Shown one piece after another: positions 9,101-15,440 of a stretch of DNA of 18,506 nt (the first letter of the stretch is position 1; every line of letters starts with the position of its first letter). Location of the stretch: the NCBI GenBank assembly GCA_947624125.1, contig CANQIY010000011.1, forward strand, positions 1 to 18,506, written 5' to 3'. Origin of the DNA: an uncultured Bacilli bacterium (GTDB lineage Bacteria; Bacillota_I; Bacilli_A; RF39; UBA660). The notes under the pieces are model-generated. The model worked only from the letters and a program-made list of their open reading frames with translations. It had not been told where the DNA came from and did not search any database. A program made the translations under genes and the position numbers.

Positions 9101-11943
9101 GTTTTATCTGTTTCTGAAATATAACCTTTCGTATCTACTTCGTCATCTTCTTTTGCAACTTCGGTTTTAGGCATACCACTTTCGTATTGGAAATCTAATT
9201 CACTCCAATCAATAGTGATTGTGTATGGTTCATATTCCTCGCCTTCATCAAAATCTACTGTAATTGTAAACTTTTTATTATTTTGTTCTACATTTGGATT
9301 TAAGTATTTTAATACAAAAATAGAATTATTATTTTTAAAATCGCTATCTGAAATACTATGTGTATCTCCATGGCCACTACCATCAGTTAAAAATTTTACA
9401 ATTGTTTCACTATCACTACCAGCTACTTCTTCTTTACTTAATTTGAAAGCTAAATAATAATCATTAGCATCTTTACCAAACGGATTAGATTCTTTCCAAC
9501 TATCATCAAAGATAGTAATTAAACCTTTTACTTTAAAAGTAGATGATTCTTCTTCAAATTTTACTTTGTAGTCTTCTCCTTGAGTAAATCCTTTCCATTC
9601 ATCTTCTACTAGAGATGTAACTGGTTCAAGTTTAACTAACGAACTTTTTTGGAAAGTAACTTTACTATAATCTATTGTATATAATGTTGGTAAATATTCA
9701 TTTCCACTACCATCAAAATCTACTTTATAATAAAGTTTGCAATCATTTCCTTCAGGTGCACATGTAGGAGCTGTTGGAAATCTAAATAATATAGTTAGTT
9801 TACCATCATCAATCCATTCATCACTAGTAAATTCTTTCTTTACATCATTATTTAATTCGGCACTAGTTAATCTAGAAATTGTTACCTTTTCTCTATCAAT
9901 GCCATCAGGAATTTCAAAAGTAAAATCAAAATAATATCCATTTATATTTTTTTCACCAAATGCTTCTGGAGCCACTACTTGTTCTTTCATTATTCCATCT
10001 AGTAGTATAATAGATTTTTCTTCATTTATATCTTTAAGGCTATTTACTGAAGAATTATAATCCCATTCTGTAAGTTGTTCTTTATCTCCATCACTTGCAT
10101 TATTTAATTTTAAACTTGCATTTGTTCTTTCTTGAAGTTTTAAATCACTCCAATCAAAGGTAATTTCATATGGAGCATATTGAGGATTATCTTCTCCATC
10201 CATATCTACTATAATTTTAAATGTTTTATCTTGGGCATCTTTATGAAGATGTCTTAAAATGTATATTACATCATCACCATCAAAATTAGCTGCCGTTAAT
10301 GTTTTAGGTTCTTCACCCTCATGAATAAATTGAACAGTTACATTTGGATTTTCACCCTTTTTACCAGCATCCGTTTTAATTACAAATGGTAGATAATATC
10401 CTGTTTCATCATCTGTACCAAATGGATGTTTATTACTTTCAAATGATTCTAATATTGGAAGTAAACCAGTAACTTTTACTGTTGTTCCTTCAGTTGTTAA
10501 ATGAACATCATAATTAGCAGGTTGTGTCCAACCAAAAGCATCTTTTAATGGATTTTCTTGTAATCCAGCATCAGCAATACTTTGAACAGTAAATTTAGAT
10601 GATTTTTCAAAAGTCACTTTACTTAAATCAATTTCATATTCAACTGGATAATATTCATCACCATTACCATCTAAATCAACCGTTATTTTAATTGGTTTAT
10701 TATCTTTATCTTTTACTGAGAATAAAATTGTTACACCAGTATTATCAGTAATAGTATTTGTTTTTGTTCCGCCATTGCCTGGGAAAGTAACTGTTGCTTT
10801 ACCATATAAACTTTTGTCAATATTACTTCCTATATTAAATAAGAAATATAAATCTGTTTCTTCTTCGCCTGAGAAAACGTTTTCTTTAATCTTTTGTTCA
10901 ACAATATTACCAGTTAATTCATACTTATTACCCCCAACTGGTGTTAATTCATAAGTATCTGAGATACTTTTCGTATATCCCCAAGTTTTTGAAATATATT
11001 CGACATCAGCTGTAGGAAGTTCTTCTGTAGATAAATCTACTTTAGATTCTTCTTGAAATTTTAAATCACTTAAATCTAATTTATATTCTGTTTTGCCATA
11101 TACATCATCTGGTTCATCATTATCGCCATCAACATCGACAGTTATAACAATTTCTTTATTTTTCTCCCAGTCAGCTTTATCAATTGGGAATAATATAACA
11201 ATACCTGGCGTTTCATTAGCCCCAGTTACATCAAAATCACTCCAAGTACTAACTTTTTCAACATTTTTTAAATTTTTTACTGTTATAGTTGTCTTAGCAT
11301 TAGCATTAGGTACTTCTATAATAGTAGCAAAATAATATTCAGCTTTAGCATATTTAGCTTTATCAGCATCATTAAAGAATAAATCAGTATATGATTTTTT
11401 CAATAACAAACCTTTTACTTTAGTACCATCAATAGTTACTGCATTATCTTTACCATAAAAGTTAGATGCTTGAAAATTTAATGATTTATTTAATACATCT
11501 TTATAAGTTGCATATTTTGTATCCTCTACATTTGCAGATAACTTTGCTTCGGATGTTTCAAGAATCCGATGCATATCAACCCATTTTACATTAAATTTTT
11601 CGGGTATTTGTTTACTACCTAATGCATTCTTTGCAGCTTTCCAACCAGTTGGATTAAAATCTTCATCACGAGTTCTTTCAATATGATAAATAACTATTTG
11701 AGTTAAATCAGTTGGATTTTCTAAATTTAAACTATCTCCTGCCGCTATAATAGCTTCTTGAGTAATATTATACTTTGATGTAAAAGCATGTTCGCCAAGA
11801 ATATAAACATAGCCAGCATCTTTTTCAATTTTAGTTGCTTCATCTCCTAATTCATTTATCGTCAATTCTTTTGCCAAAACTGATGTTGATAACATAAAGA
11901 AGGAGAATAAAACAAAAATAAATCTTTTTATACTTCTTTTCAT
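6175..11943 (-). CDS. Giant secreted modular surface protein (adhesin-like), 1922 residues
   Basis: A signal peptide (1-24, cleavage after VLA) is followed by a unique N-terminal region (25-165). Six divergent modules of about 155-165 residues come next (about 165-1095). Each ends in a D-x-D-G-type segment and a short aromatic strand such as YxIDxSxxxFQxxS; the acidic motifs begin at residues 270, 423, 580, 742, 897 and 1067. The modules alternate between two types. An InlB/Flg_new-like repeat (about 1096-1171), a duplicated-looking region (1172-1335), a beta-helix-like domain (about 1341-1500), a second InlB-like segment (about 1527-1632) and a second beta-helix-like domain (about 1638-1895) follow. 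The only two cysteines are 728 and 735. There is no LPxTG motif and no C-terminal membrane helix. Modular layout and secretion point to adhesion or a surface-layer role; the ligand is unknown. The ribosome binding site is AGAAAGGA, and the upstream gene ends 15 nt before. Confidence 0.85.
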   Translation of the reverse strand: MKRSIKRFIFVLFSFFMLSTSVLAKELTINELGDEATKIEKDAGYVYILGEHAFTSKYNITQEAIIAAGDSLNLENPTDLTQIVIYHIERTRDEDFNPTGWKAAKNALGSKQIPEKFNVKWVDMHRILETSEAKLSANVEDTKYATYKDVLNKSLNFQASNFYGKDNAVTIDGTKVKGLLLKKSYTDLFFNDADKAKYAKAEYYFATIIEVPNANAKTTITVKNLKNVEKVSTWSDFDVTGANETPGIVILFPIDKADWEKNKEIVITVDVDGDNDEPDDVYGKTEYKLDLSDLKFQEESKVDLSTEELPTADVEYISKTWGYTKSISDTYELTPVGGNKYELTGNIVEQKIKENVFSGEEETDLYFLFNIGSNIDKSLYGKATVTFPGNGGTKTNTITDNTGVTILFSVKDKDNKPIKITVDLDGNGDEYYPVEYEIDLSKVTFEKSSKFTVQSIADAGLQENPLKDAFGWTQPANYDVHLTTEGTTVKVTGLLPILESFESNKHPFGTDDETGYYLPFVIKTDAGKKGENPNVTVQFIHEGEEPKTLTAANFDGDDVIYILRHLHKDAQDKTFKIIVDMDGEDNPQYAPYEITFDWSDLKLQERTNASLKLNNASDGDKEQLTEWDYNSSVNSLKDINEEKSIILLDGIMKEQVVAPEAFGEKNINGYYFDFTFEIPDGIDREKVTISRLTSAELNNDVKKEFTSDEWIDDGKLTILFRFPTAPTCAPEGNDCKLYYKVDFDGSGNEYLPTLYTIDYSKVTFQKSSLVKLEPVTSLVEDEWKGFTQGEDYKVKFEEESSTFKVKGLITIFDDSWKESNPFGKDANDYYLAFKLSKEEVAGSDSETIVKFLTDGSGHGDTHSISDSDFKNNNSIFVLKYLNPNVEQNNKKFTITVDFDEGEEYEPYTITIDWSELDFQYESGMPKTEVAKEDDEVDTKGYISETDKTQLTEWGYSFENAGSNLEIKNEKSNYKLAGSVKEQHVNAGFKSEDGYYIPIKIYGPTAEQLEGTHFATLTDYLKKWTVTVHDEDSKEIILTPTDADYENGFITVLFKLNKEKQKIKYKIDWDGDGDIYLPHEVTIKYDGLTYQTENKITFEYFNETTGKVETIKKIVYQNETINSEEIPALDKKGYIYHKFDYWYNTNESSTAGVDLNTLKTGENQDITLKAHYTLDMDKFLIDVVEDLKNAKTDFSEDFTELFDVKKENNTITFTVLDSDVKLSDMNRTSIPGTIAYILQRGEVKDITLMFKGKQVIFKKDEVTGVQSISLDPAGSALKEKVQAGAQALFKEVLSDAEETMTLNKMAVAGNTFTLKIGALDDTVKLNDGAQTEYTFKFETDVAVVTSEEDLDEALKNNSIKHINITNDFNITKEHEINLSNLTIKSSSEKKDTLTVQSEQDIESIFKVSGNNVTISNITLKNAPKRAILVTNGSLTTDKVDITNENELAETFEAAIEVKTGASLTATNMTFDKETYEKPLVKADKTGTTVKLTDSSSKDAQKVTDKQKITKYVSESKTGGDTLSSVADYNYINYYNEANNSKIIKTIFYNYEAGNRATFVRYNHYNEKIDAPEGTPFTGFNYDGEKYELLGFTVDRAKILFSAPQEGTPEGVIAPQDLKATEDKHYWTSFKLSLVNESTRKVTTEGDFKQALQDKSVSAIYIDGNIVIDLKDEDFTIDRNLAIIGKGSSKPTIKAKKVTISSSADDVTFNRVKLEINAQVDQEALIVVEGKKLTVWQSGITNTGTAVDYAIKYKNSTESVVDVRWMGIDSPGFSESNINKAYIYAEKLGAGSKIYLNSFKALSTDGGTAVVIKDFAADAQSRPEEEGESDVVFAINTINTKYAIEIMKDASGNKSDIDFENGSSEITFGLHYTKNSPSVDYSQIKLHNINTSKIKNTFIDESGSTTTDVPSGAKAPSPVVAVGS

Positions 11944-11958
11944 ATTTTTTCCTTTCTA

Positions 11959-13284
11959 TTAATTTTTAATTACCGTTGCTGTTACTTCTTGTTTATTTGT
12001 TAATTTAAGTTTAGCTGTATTGCCACCGGTTTCTACTGTAGTTGATGAAACAGAACCTTGATTTTTTTCTATTGGTGTACCATTATATACAAAGCCTAAA
12101 TAATCATTAAATTCTTTTCCATTTCTTAATACTTTAAAATCATATTGGATAGCACCACCAACTACGGCAAGTTCTCTTTTGGTTAAATAAATTACATATG
12201 TATCTTTTACTGTAATTTCAATAGTGGCTGTTTTACCATTAGACGTTGTTACGGTTATAATAACTGTTCCAGAACTAACACCAACTACTTTACCACTGCC
12301 ATCAACTGTCGCAATACTTGGATTAGCACTACTCCATGTAACACTCTTATTTTTAGCATTACTTGGATTAACCGTAGCTGATAATTGGATACTATCACCT
12401 ACATTAACTTCCGTATTACCACTTATTGTTACACTTGTTGGTACAACTTCGGTTGGTTTTGTTGGCGTACTACTTCCACTACTTTTTTCATTTACAGTAA
12501 TTTTCTTTGTGGCTGTTTTACCATTTGGTGTTGTAACTGTTATCGTAACTGTTCCAGCCTTTAATCCTTTAACATTACCATTTTCATCAACTGTGGCAAT
12601 GCTAGTATCACTGCTTTTCCATGTCAATTTTTGAGCTTCGGCATTATCAGGCTTTATTGTTACTGTTAGTTTAATACTATTTCCAACAGTTACTGCACTT
12701 GCCCCATTTATAGCAATACTTTCAACTTCAACTTCACTAGCTGTTACTGTAACACTACAGTTAGTAGTATATTTTCCATCTCTAGATTTTACTGTTATTG
12801 TTACTGTTCCAGCTTTAAGTGCTTTTAAATTACCTAATTCATCAACAGTTACAATACTCTCATCACTTGATGTATAAATTAAATCACTAATATTTAAACC
12901 ATCAGGTAATGATGAAATTTCAATTTTTTTACCTTCTCCTACTACTAAGCTTATATTGGTTAAATTAATTTTTATTCCATCTGAATCCCAATGTGCTTTA
13001 AGAGTAATATCTTTGGTAATTTTTGTATCAAAATCAAACAATTTATCTTCTAAATACCAACCAGCAAAGATATAACCATCTTTCGTAGGGTTCTCTGGTT
13101 TTTTGACCTTATCATTTTCTTTAACTTTAATCGCCTCTATTAACGTACCACCATTTGAATCAAATGTAACTGTATGATACTTTGGAATAAAAGCTAATAA
13201 AATAAAGATAATAACAAGAATTAAAATACCAATAATAACACCTATTATTATTTTACTATTTTTTTCTTTAGAATTTACTTCCAT
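11959..13284 (-). CDS. Membrane-anchored surface protein with InlB-type repeat and three Big_2 domains
   Basis: In this 441-residue protein a short cytoplasmic N-terminus leads into one membrane helix (about 12-33), with the remainder outside. An InlB B-repeat/Flg_new domain follows (about 38-99: VTFDSNGGT, GYIFAGWY, ITLKAHW). Three bacterial Ig-like Big_2 domains (about 107-181, 187-264 and 282-360) each carry the SxxxSIxTVDxxGxVxGxxxGTVxITV pattern. A Ser/Thr/Pro linker lies at about 268-282, and the last 80 residues form a domain I do not recognise. The anchor is N-terminal, so no sorting signal is needed. The start used has AGGAAA 9 nt upstream; an ATG 33 nt earlier has no ribosome binding site. 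It is the first gene of the operon with the giant protein and may act as its membrane partner. Confidence 0.85.
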   Translation of the reverse strand: MEVNSKEKNSKIIIGVIIGILILVIIFILLAFIPKYHTVTFDSNGGTLIEAIKVKENDKVKKPENPTKDGYIFAGWYLEDKLFDFDTKITKDITLKAHWDSDGIKINLTNISLVVGEGKKIEISSLPDGLNISDLIYTSSDESIVTVDELGNLKALKAGTVTITVKSRDGKYTTNCSVTVTASEVEVESIAINGASAVTVGNSIKLTVTIKPDNAEAQKLTWKSSDTSIATVDENGNVKGLKAGTVTITVTTPNGKTATKKITVNEKSSGSSTPTKPTEVVPTSVTISGNTEVNVGDSIQLSATVNPSNAKNKSVTWSSANPSIATVDGSGKVVGVSSGTVIITVTTSNGKTATIEITVKDTYVIYLTKRELAVVGGAIQYDFKVLRNGKEFNDYLGFVYNGTPIEKNQGSVSSTTVETGGNTAKLKLTNKQEVTATVIKN

Positions 13285-13536
13285 AAAAATGTTTCCTTTC
13301 TTATTTGTAAAAATCATATTACTAATTAATATGCTTTTTGATAAAATTTTTTATTATTTATTACTTTTAAAATTCAAAAAAAATCGCTTAAAATTAAGCC
13401 ATTTGTTTTTAGAAAATTATTAAATATTCTTCTAACAACAACTACCATCTATAACTTCACTATACTTATAAAAAATTATTCTTATAAAACATCATCCTCC
13501 TACCCACAAGTAAATATCAAAACTACCCTGTATCTA
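13285..13536 (-). promoter_or_regulatory. Long 5' leader of the surface-protein operon
   Basis: About 250 nt separate the predicted transcription start from the first codon of the Big_2 gene. Near the middle-to-late part lies a terminator-like hairpin (13376-13399), so the leader could work by attenuation or could release a short stand-alone RNA of about 160 nt. The upper part has a purine-rich GGGTAGGAGG directly followed by ATGATG, too close for efficient initiation. I looked for cyclic-di-GMP, SAM and preQ1 riboswitch signatures and saw none. Confidence 0.45.
13376..13399 (-). terminator. Terminator-like hairpin in the leader (possible attenuator)
   Basis: On the minus strand, GCTTA and TAAGC (13399-13386) pair around a 4-nt loop and are followed by GA and eight consecutive T residues. 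The stem is short and has only two G-C pairs, so termination would be partial. It lies about 90 nt before the start codon of the first surface-protein gene and about 140 nt after the predicted promoter. Confidence 0.45.
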
Positions 13537-13542
13537 TTAAAA

Positions 13543-13571
13543 ATCTTACCATGATTTCTATCTTTAGTCAA
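13543..13571 (-). promoter_or_regulatory. Promoter of the surface-protein operon
   Basis: On the minus strand, TTGACT (13571-13566) is followed by a 17-bp spacer and TAAGAT (13548-13543). Both boxes match five of six consensus bases at ideal spacing. Transcription would start near 13536 and read through the long leader. It is back to back with the start region of the divergent XRE gene. Confidence 0.65.
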
Positions 13572-13641
13572 TAAATTAAAAGGGCTTTTTGAAAAATGTC
13601 TTTAGCATAATTGTTATAAAGAATAAAAATTATCATGTTCT

Positions 13642-13647
13642 TATAAT
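13642..13647 (+). promoter_or_regulatory. Candidate -10 box of the XRE regulator gene
   Basis: A perfect TATAAT lies 47 bp before the TTG start codon of the regulator. I find no good -35 box at 16-18 bp. It sits inside an imperfect inverted repeat (TTATAAAGAA at 13614-13623 and TTCTTATAA at 13638-13646) that could bind the regulator itself. Confidence 0.35.
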
Positions 13648-13693
13648 AAAAGTTGATTATATGCTTATTTTTAAGATTGGAGGAAGAATTAAT

Positions 13694-13996
13694 TTGGAAA
13701 GTAAAGATATTTTAGCAATTAATCTTAAATATTACCGCCATCTTACAAAACTTTCGCAAGAAAAATTTGCCGAAGCAATTGATACAAGTTTAATTTACAT
13801 TAATCAATTAGAAAAAGGAAAAAGAAATCCTTCTTTAGAAATGCTTGATAGAATTTCTATTAGCATATCTAATTTATTAAATATTAATATATCTAGTTCT
13901 GAATTAATTACTTATGACCAAAAGAAAATTATTACAGCTAAAAGAGTTGATGAATTAAATAATTCATCCATTAAAAAAACACTGGCTAAATTATAG
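13694..13996 (+). CDS. Small XRE-family DNA-binding protein
   Basis: This 100-residue protein contains a single Cro/CI-type helix-turn-helix. The motif runs from about residue 10 to 62: SQEKFAEAID forms the first helix pair, SLIYINQLEKG the recognition helix, and NPSLEMLDRI the following helix. There is no sensor domain, only a Lys-rich tail of about 35 residues. The start is taken as TTG at 13694, with GGAGG at 13679-13683. An in-frame ATG upstream lacks a ribosome binding site, and the extended N-terminus is unlike this family. The gene is transcribed away from the surface-protein operon and shares its control region, so it may regulate that operon, itself, or both. Confidence 0.8.
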   Translation: MESKDILAINLKYYRHLTKLSQEKFAEAIDTSLIYINQLEKGKRNPSLEMLDRISISISNLLNINISSSELITYDQKKIITAKRVDELNNSSIKKTLAKL

Positions 13997-14009
13997 TGTT
14001 TCTTTTTTT
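13971..14009. terminator. Bidirectional terminator between convergent genes
   Basis: AAACACT (13977-13983) and AGTGTTT (13995-14001) form a 7-bp stem, with seven T residues on the plus side and a run of A residues (T on the minus strand) on the other. It overlaps the stop codon of the XRE gene. It can end both that gene and the toxin-antitoxin operon coming from the right. Confidence 0.75.
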
Positions 14010-14050
14010 AAAGTTTATCAATTAAAATTTAGTTATTCCACTAAGTTAAT

Positions 14051-14539
14051 CTATATTTTTCTTTCAAATAAAAGATTAAATTCATAATCCGGAGTATATT
14101 CAATGTTATCATCATAACCTTCTGAAGAAGCTAATCTTGTTATAATAGGTTCTACACTTACACATCGCCATCCATTTTCGGCACAATCTTGAATTATTTC
14201 ATCAATATCTATAAAAGTTATTCTTTGAATATATTTATATTCATATTTTTGGGGTTTTGTTATATACCGATTTTCATTTTCTTCTAATGAATAGTTATTG
14301 TCAAGTTCTAGAAACACTCTTTTAAAACTTATATATAAATCGCCATATTTATTATCATTTTTCTTTTTTCCAAGCCCACTTAACTTTATTTTATCATATG
14401 GTTTAATCGTATTTGGAATTTTGGCCGTAACTCTTCTATCCATTTCTTCTATATAAATATCAAAATTTGTTTTATCATTTAAACTACCTTCAAGATATAT
14501 TTTTTCATATTCTTTATATATATCATATTCTTTTTGCAT
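14051..14539 (-). CDS. DnaJ C-terminal-domain-like and DUF4177-like protein next to a type III toxin
   Basis: This protein has 162 residues. Positions about 26-76 resemble substrate-binding domain II of DnaJ/Hsp40: RRVTAKIPNTIKPYDKIKL matches the pattern of basic strand, IP.G...G..I.L, and GLGKKK...GDLYISFK matches G.G....GDLYV. There is no J domain, zinc-finger region or HPD motif. The last 65 residues (YEYKYIQRITF, ENGWRCVSVEPI, YEFNLLFERK) resemble the small DUF4177 fold with its GW-x-x-VSV core. The start has GAGGTG 7 nt upstream. It lies 30 nt after the toxin gene with no terminator between them, so it is probably the third part of that transcript. Its function is unknown: chaperone-like binding of toxin or client protein is possible. 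Both domain assignments rest on reading motifs by eye. Confidence 0.75.
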   Translation of the reverse strand: MQKEYDIYKEYEKIYLEGSLNDKTNFDIYIEEMDRRVTAKIPNTIKPYDKIKLSGLGKKKNDNKYGDLYISFKRVFLELDNNYSLEENENRYITKPQKYEYKYIQRITFIDIDEIIQDCAENGWRCVSVEPIITRLASSEGYDDNIEYTPDYEFNLLFERKI

Positions 14540-14569
14540 ATAACACCTCATAACATATATTTTTATACT

Positions 14570-15037
14570 TTATTTGATTTCTTCTAACATTTTTTCTTTT
14601 AGTTTATCTATGTCTGTAAAAAATAAATTAAGTCCTTCTTTTTTTAAAGCCAATAGTGTATTAAAATTTTCTATTATTTCTTCTTTTAAATTATCTTTAA
14701 CTCTAACAGGAGCACCATTAATAGTATGGGGATGGTCGATATATTTTTCTAATGTTGGAAACGCATTCTGTAATAATATAACTGACTTTTTATTAGCAAT
14801 CTCTCTTATCATAATAGATTTACAGCTACCATATTTTTCTAGTTTTTTATTAATAATTGGTTGATACTTTGATATTTTACTACTTAGTGGAATAAACCAT
14901 AAAATATCTTCATCTTTGATAGTAAAATAAGTTGGTCTAGATTTCCCATTTTCATGATTAATCATTAATCCTTTATCATTTATTTTATCAAAAAATTCGT
15001 CTTTAATATGGTAAATATATCCTGTTTGTACTTGCAT
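14570..15037 (-). CDS. Type III toxin-antitoxin endoribonuclease toxin (ToxN/CptN/TenpN-like)
   Basis: This 155-residue protein fits the length of ToxN-family toxins (about 150-190). It shows the usual order: N-terminal strand (GYIYHIKDEFF), a GKSRPTYFTI segment (31-40), the conserved I/LP-LSSK block (FIPLSSKISKY, 48-58), an NKKSVILLQNAFP strand (82-94), and helices at the C-terminus. Family members cut RNA and are inhibited by a small RNA made of tandem repeats encoded just upstream, as is seen here; several act by abortive infection against phages. The start is the ATG 8 nt after AGGAG; an upstream in-frame ATG lacks one. An intrinsic terminator precedes the gene, so toxin mRNA would come from read-through. 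Two roughly 50-nt repeats resemble the CptIN type more than ToxIN, but that subfamily assignment is tentative. Confidence 0.8.
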   Translation of the reverse strand: MQVQTGYIYHIKDEFFDKINDKGLMINHENGKSRPTYFTIKDEDILWFIPLSSKISKYQPIINKKLEKYGSCKSIMIREIANKKSVILLQNAFPTLEKYIDHPHTINGAPVRVKDNLKEEIIENFNTLLALKKEGLNLFFTDIDKLKEKMLEEIK

Positions 15038-15070
15038 ATAATCAACTCCTATCCCGATTTTATCATAATG

Positions 15071-15104
15071 CAAAAGAAAACTCTATCATAAAGATAAAGT
15101 TTTC
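15071..15104 (-). terminator. Intrinsic terminator between antitoxin RNA and toxin gene
   Basis: On the minus strand, GAAAACTTTATC and GATAGAGTTTTC pair over 12 bp with one G-U, around the loop TTTAT, followed by TTTT. A leaky terminator at this place is the hallmark of type III systems: most transcripts give antitoxin RNA and a minority continue into the toxin gene. Confidence 0.85.
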
Positions 15105-15211
15105 AAACATTTTCGACCGAGTTCATTTATAACTCGCACCACTCGGAAGCGACTAACATTTCACGATTGGAATCATTTATAACCCGCACCATCCATAAGC
15201 GGTTAACATTT
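15104..15211 (-). repeat. Tandem repeats of the antitoxin RNA (2 full plus a partial copy)
   Basis: Unit 1 is 50 nt (15211-15162), unit 2 is 49 nt (15161-15113), and a third copy stops after AAATGTTTG (15112-15104). Shared blocks are AAATGTTA, CGCTT and TGGTGCG(A/G)GTTATAAATGA. Unit positions 16-20 and 41-45 differ completely between copies yet pair in both: CCGAG with CTCGG in unit 2, and TGGA with TCCA in unit 1. The compensatory change shows that the RNA structure is selected. Confidence 0.85.
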
Positions 15212-15237
15212 TCTATTACACTTCTAAGTGCAATATA

Positions 15238-15266
15238 AATATACTATATTTTTATGAAAATGTCAA
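15238..15266 (-). promoter_or_regulatory. Promoter of the type III toxin-antitoxin operon
   Basis: On the minus strand, a perfect TTGACA (15266-15261) is followed by a 17-bp spacer and TATATT (15243-15238). This is the strongest promoter match in the window, as expected for a system that must keep antitoxin RNA in excess. Confidence 0.85.
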
Positions 15267-15303
15267 ATAGTATATATTAATAATATATTCAATATAAATT
15301 AAA

Positions 15304-15375
15304 TTATTCTTTATCTTTTAAAGCTGCTTGTGCCACTATCCCATTTGAGATAAATAAGATTAAACTTATATATGG
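15304..15375 (-). pseudogene. Short coding-like remnant, copy A (ILFIxNxIVAQAA)
   Basis: Between two in-frame TAA codons lies a 23-codon open segment reading PYISLILFISNGIVAQ and then AALKDKE. It has no ATG, GTG or TTG start. Its 39-bp core is 79% identical to a second copy at 18410-18448. Five of the eight differences fall at third codon positions of this frame, so it once coded for protein or shares a coding ancestor. The rest of the stretch between the toxin-antitoxin promoter and the restriction gene (15267-15440) holds nothing else that I can identify. Confidence 0.4.
15323..15361 (-). repeat. Diverged 39-bp direct repeat, copy A
   Basis: It matches 18410-18448 in the same orientation at 31 of 39 positions without gaps. 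The shared parts include GTGGC, CAAGC and AATCTTATT on the minus strand. Confidence 0.6.
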
Positions 15376-15440
15376 TTACTAAATAACTTATGCTTTTTCT
15401 AATATAATTTAATTTACTCTGAAATGTTGATTAGCAATTT

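Larger units (their letters stand above)
15071..15231 (-). ncRNA. Type III antitoxin RNA (ToxI/CptI-like repeat RNA)
   Basis: The predicted transcript runs from just after a near-perfect promoter to the terminator. Its 5' end can form a short hairpin (15215-15234, TTGCACTT with AAGTGTAA). Two tandem repeats and the first bases of a third follow. Each repeat can form a 5-bp stem around the conserved TGGTGCG(A/G)GTTATAAATGA core. The processed repeat RNA is expected to bind and inhibit the toxin encoded immediately downstream. Confidence 0.8.

Noticed and set aside
12224..12634. Plus-strand open frame of 136 codons opposite the Big_2 gene
   Set aside because: It lies wholly antisense to a well-supported gene, has no ribosome binding site, and its Val/Thr/Leu-rich composition is the mirror of the Ig-like repeats.
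13285..13540. Short peptide gene in the leader after AGGAGG
   Set aside because: The ATG codons are only 0-3 nt from the Shine-Dalgarno sequence and the frame ends after eight codons. A 24-codon frame further on lacks a ribosome binding site and runs through the hairpin.
14051..14539. Intact DnaJ/Hsp40 chaperone
   Set aside because: It lacks the J domain with HPD, the Gly/Phe region and the zinc-finger CxxCxGxG repeats. Only one C-terminal-domain-like segment is present.
15104..15211. CRISPR-like spaced repeats
   Set aside because: The two units are contiguous and diverged, with no unique spacers and no cas genes. They fit the RNA of a type III toxin-antitoxin system.
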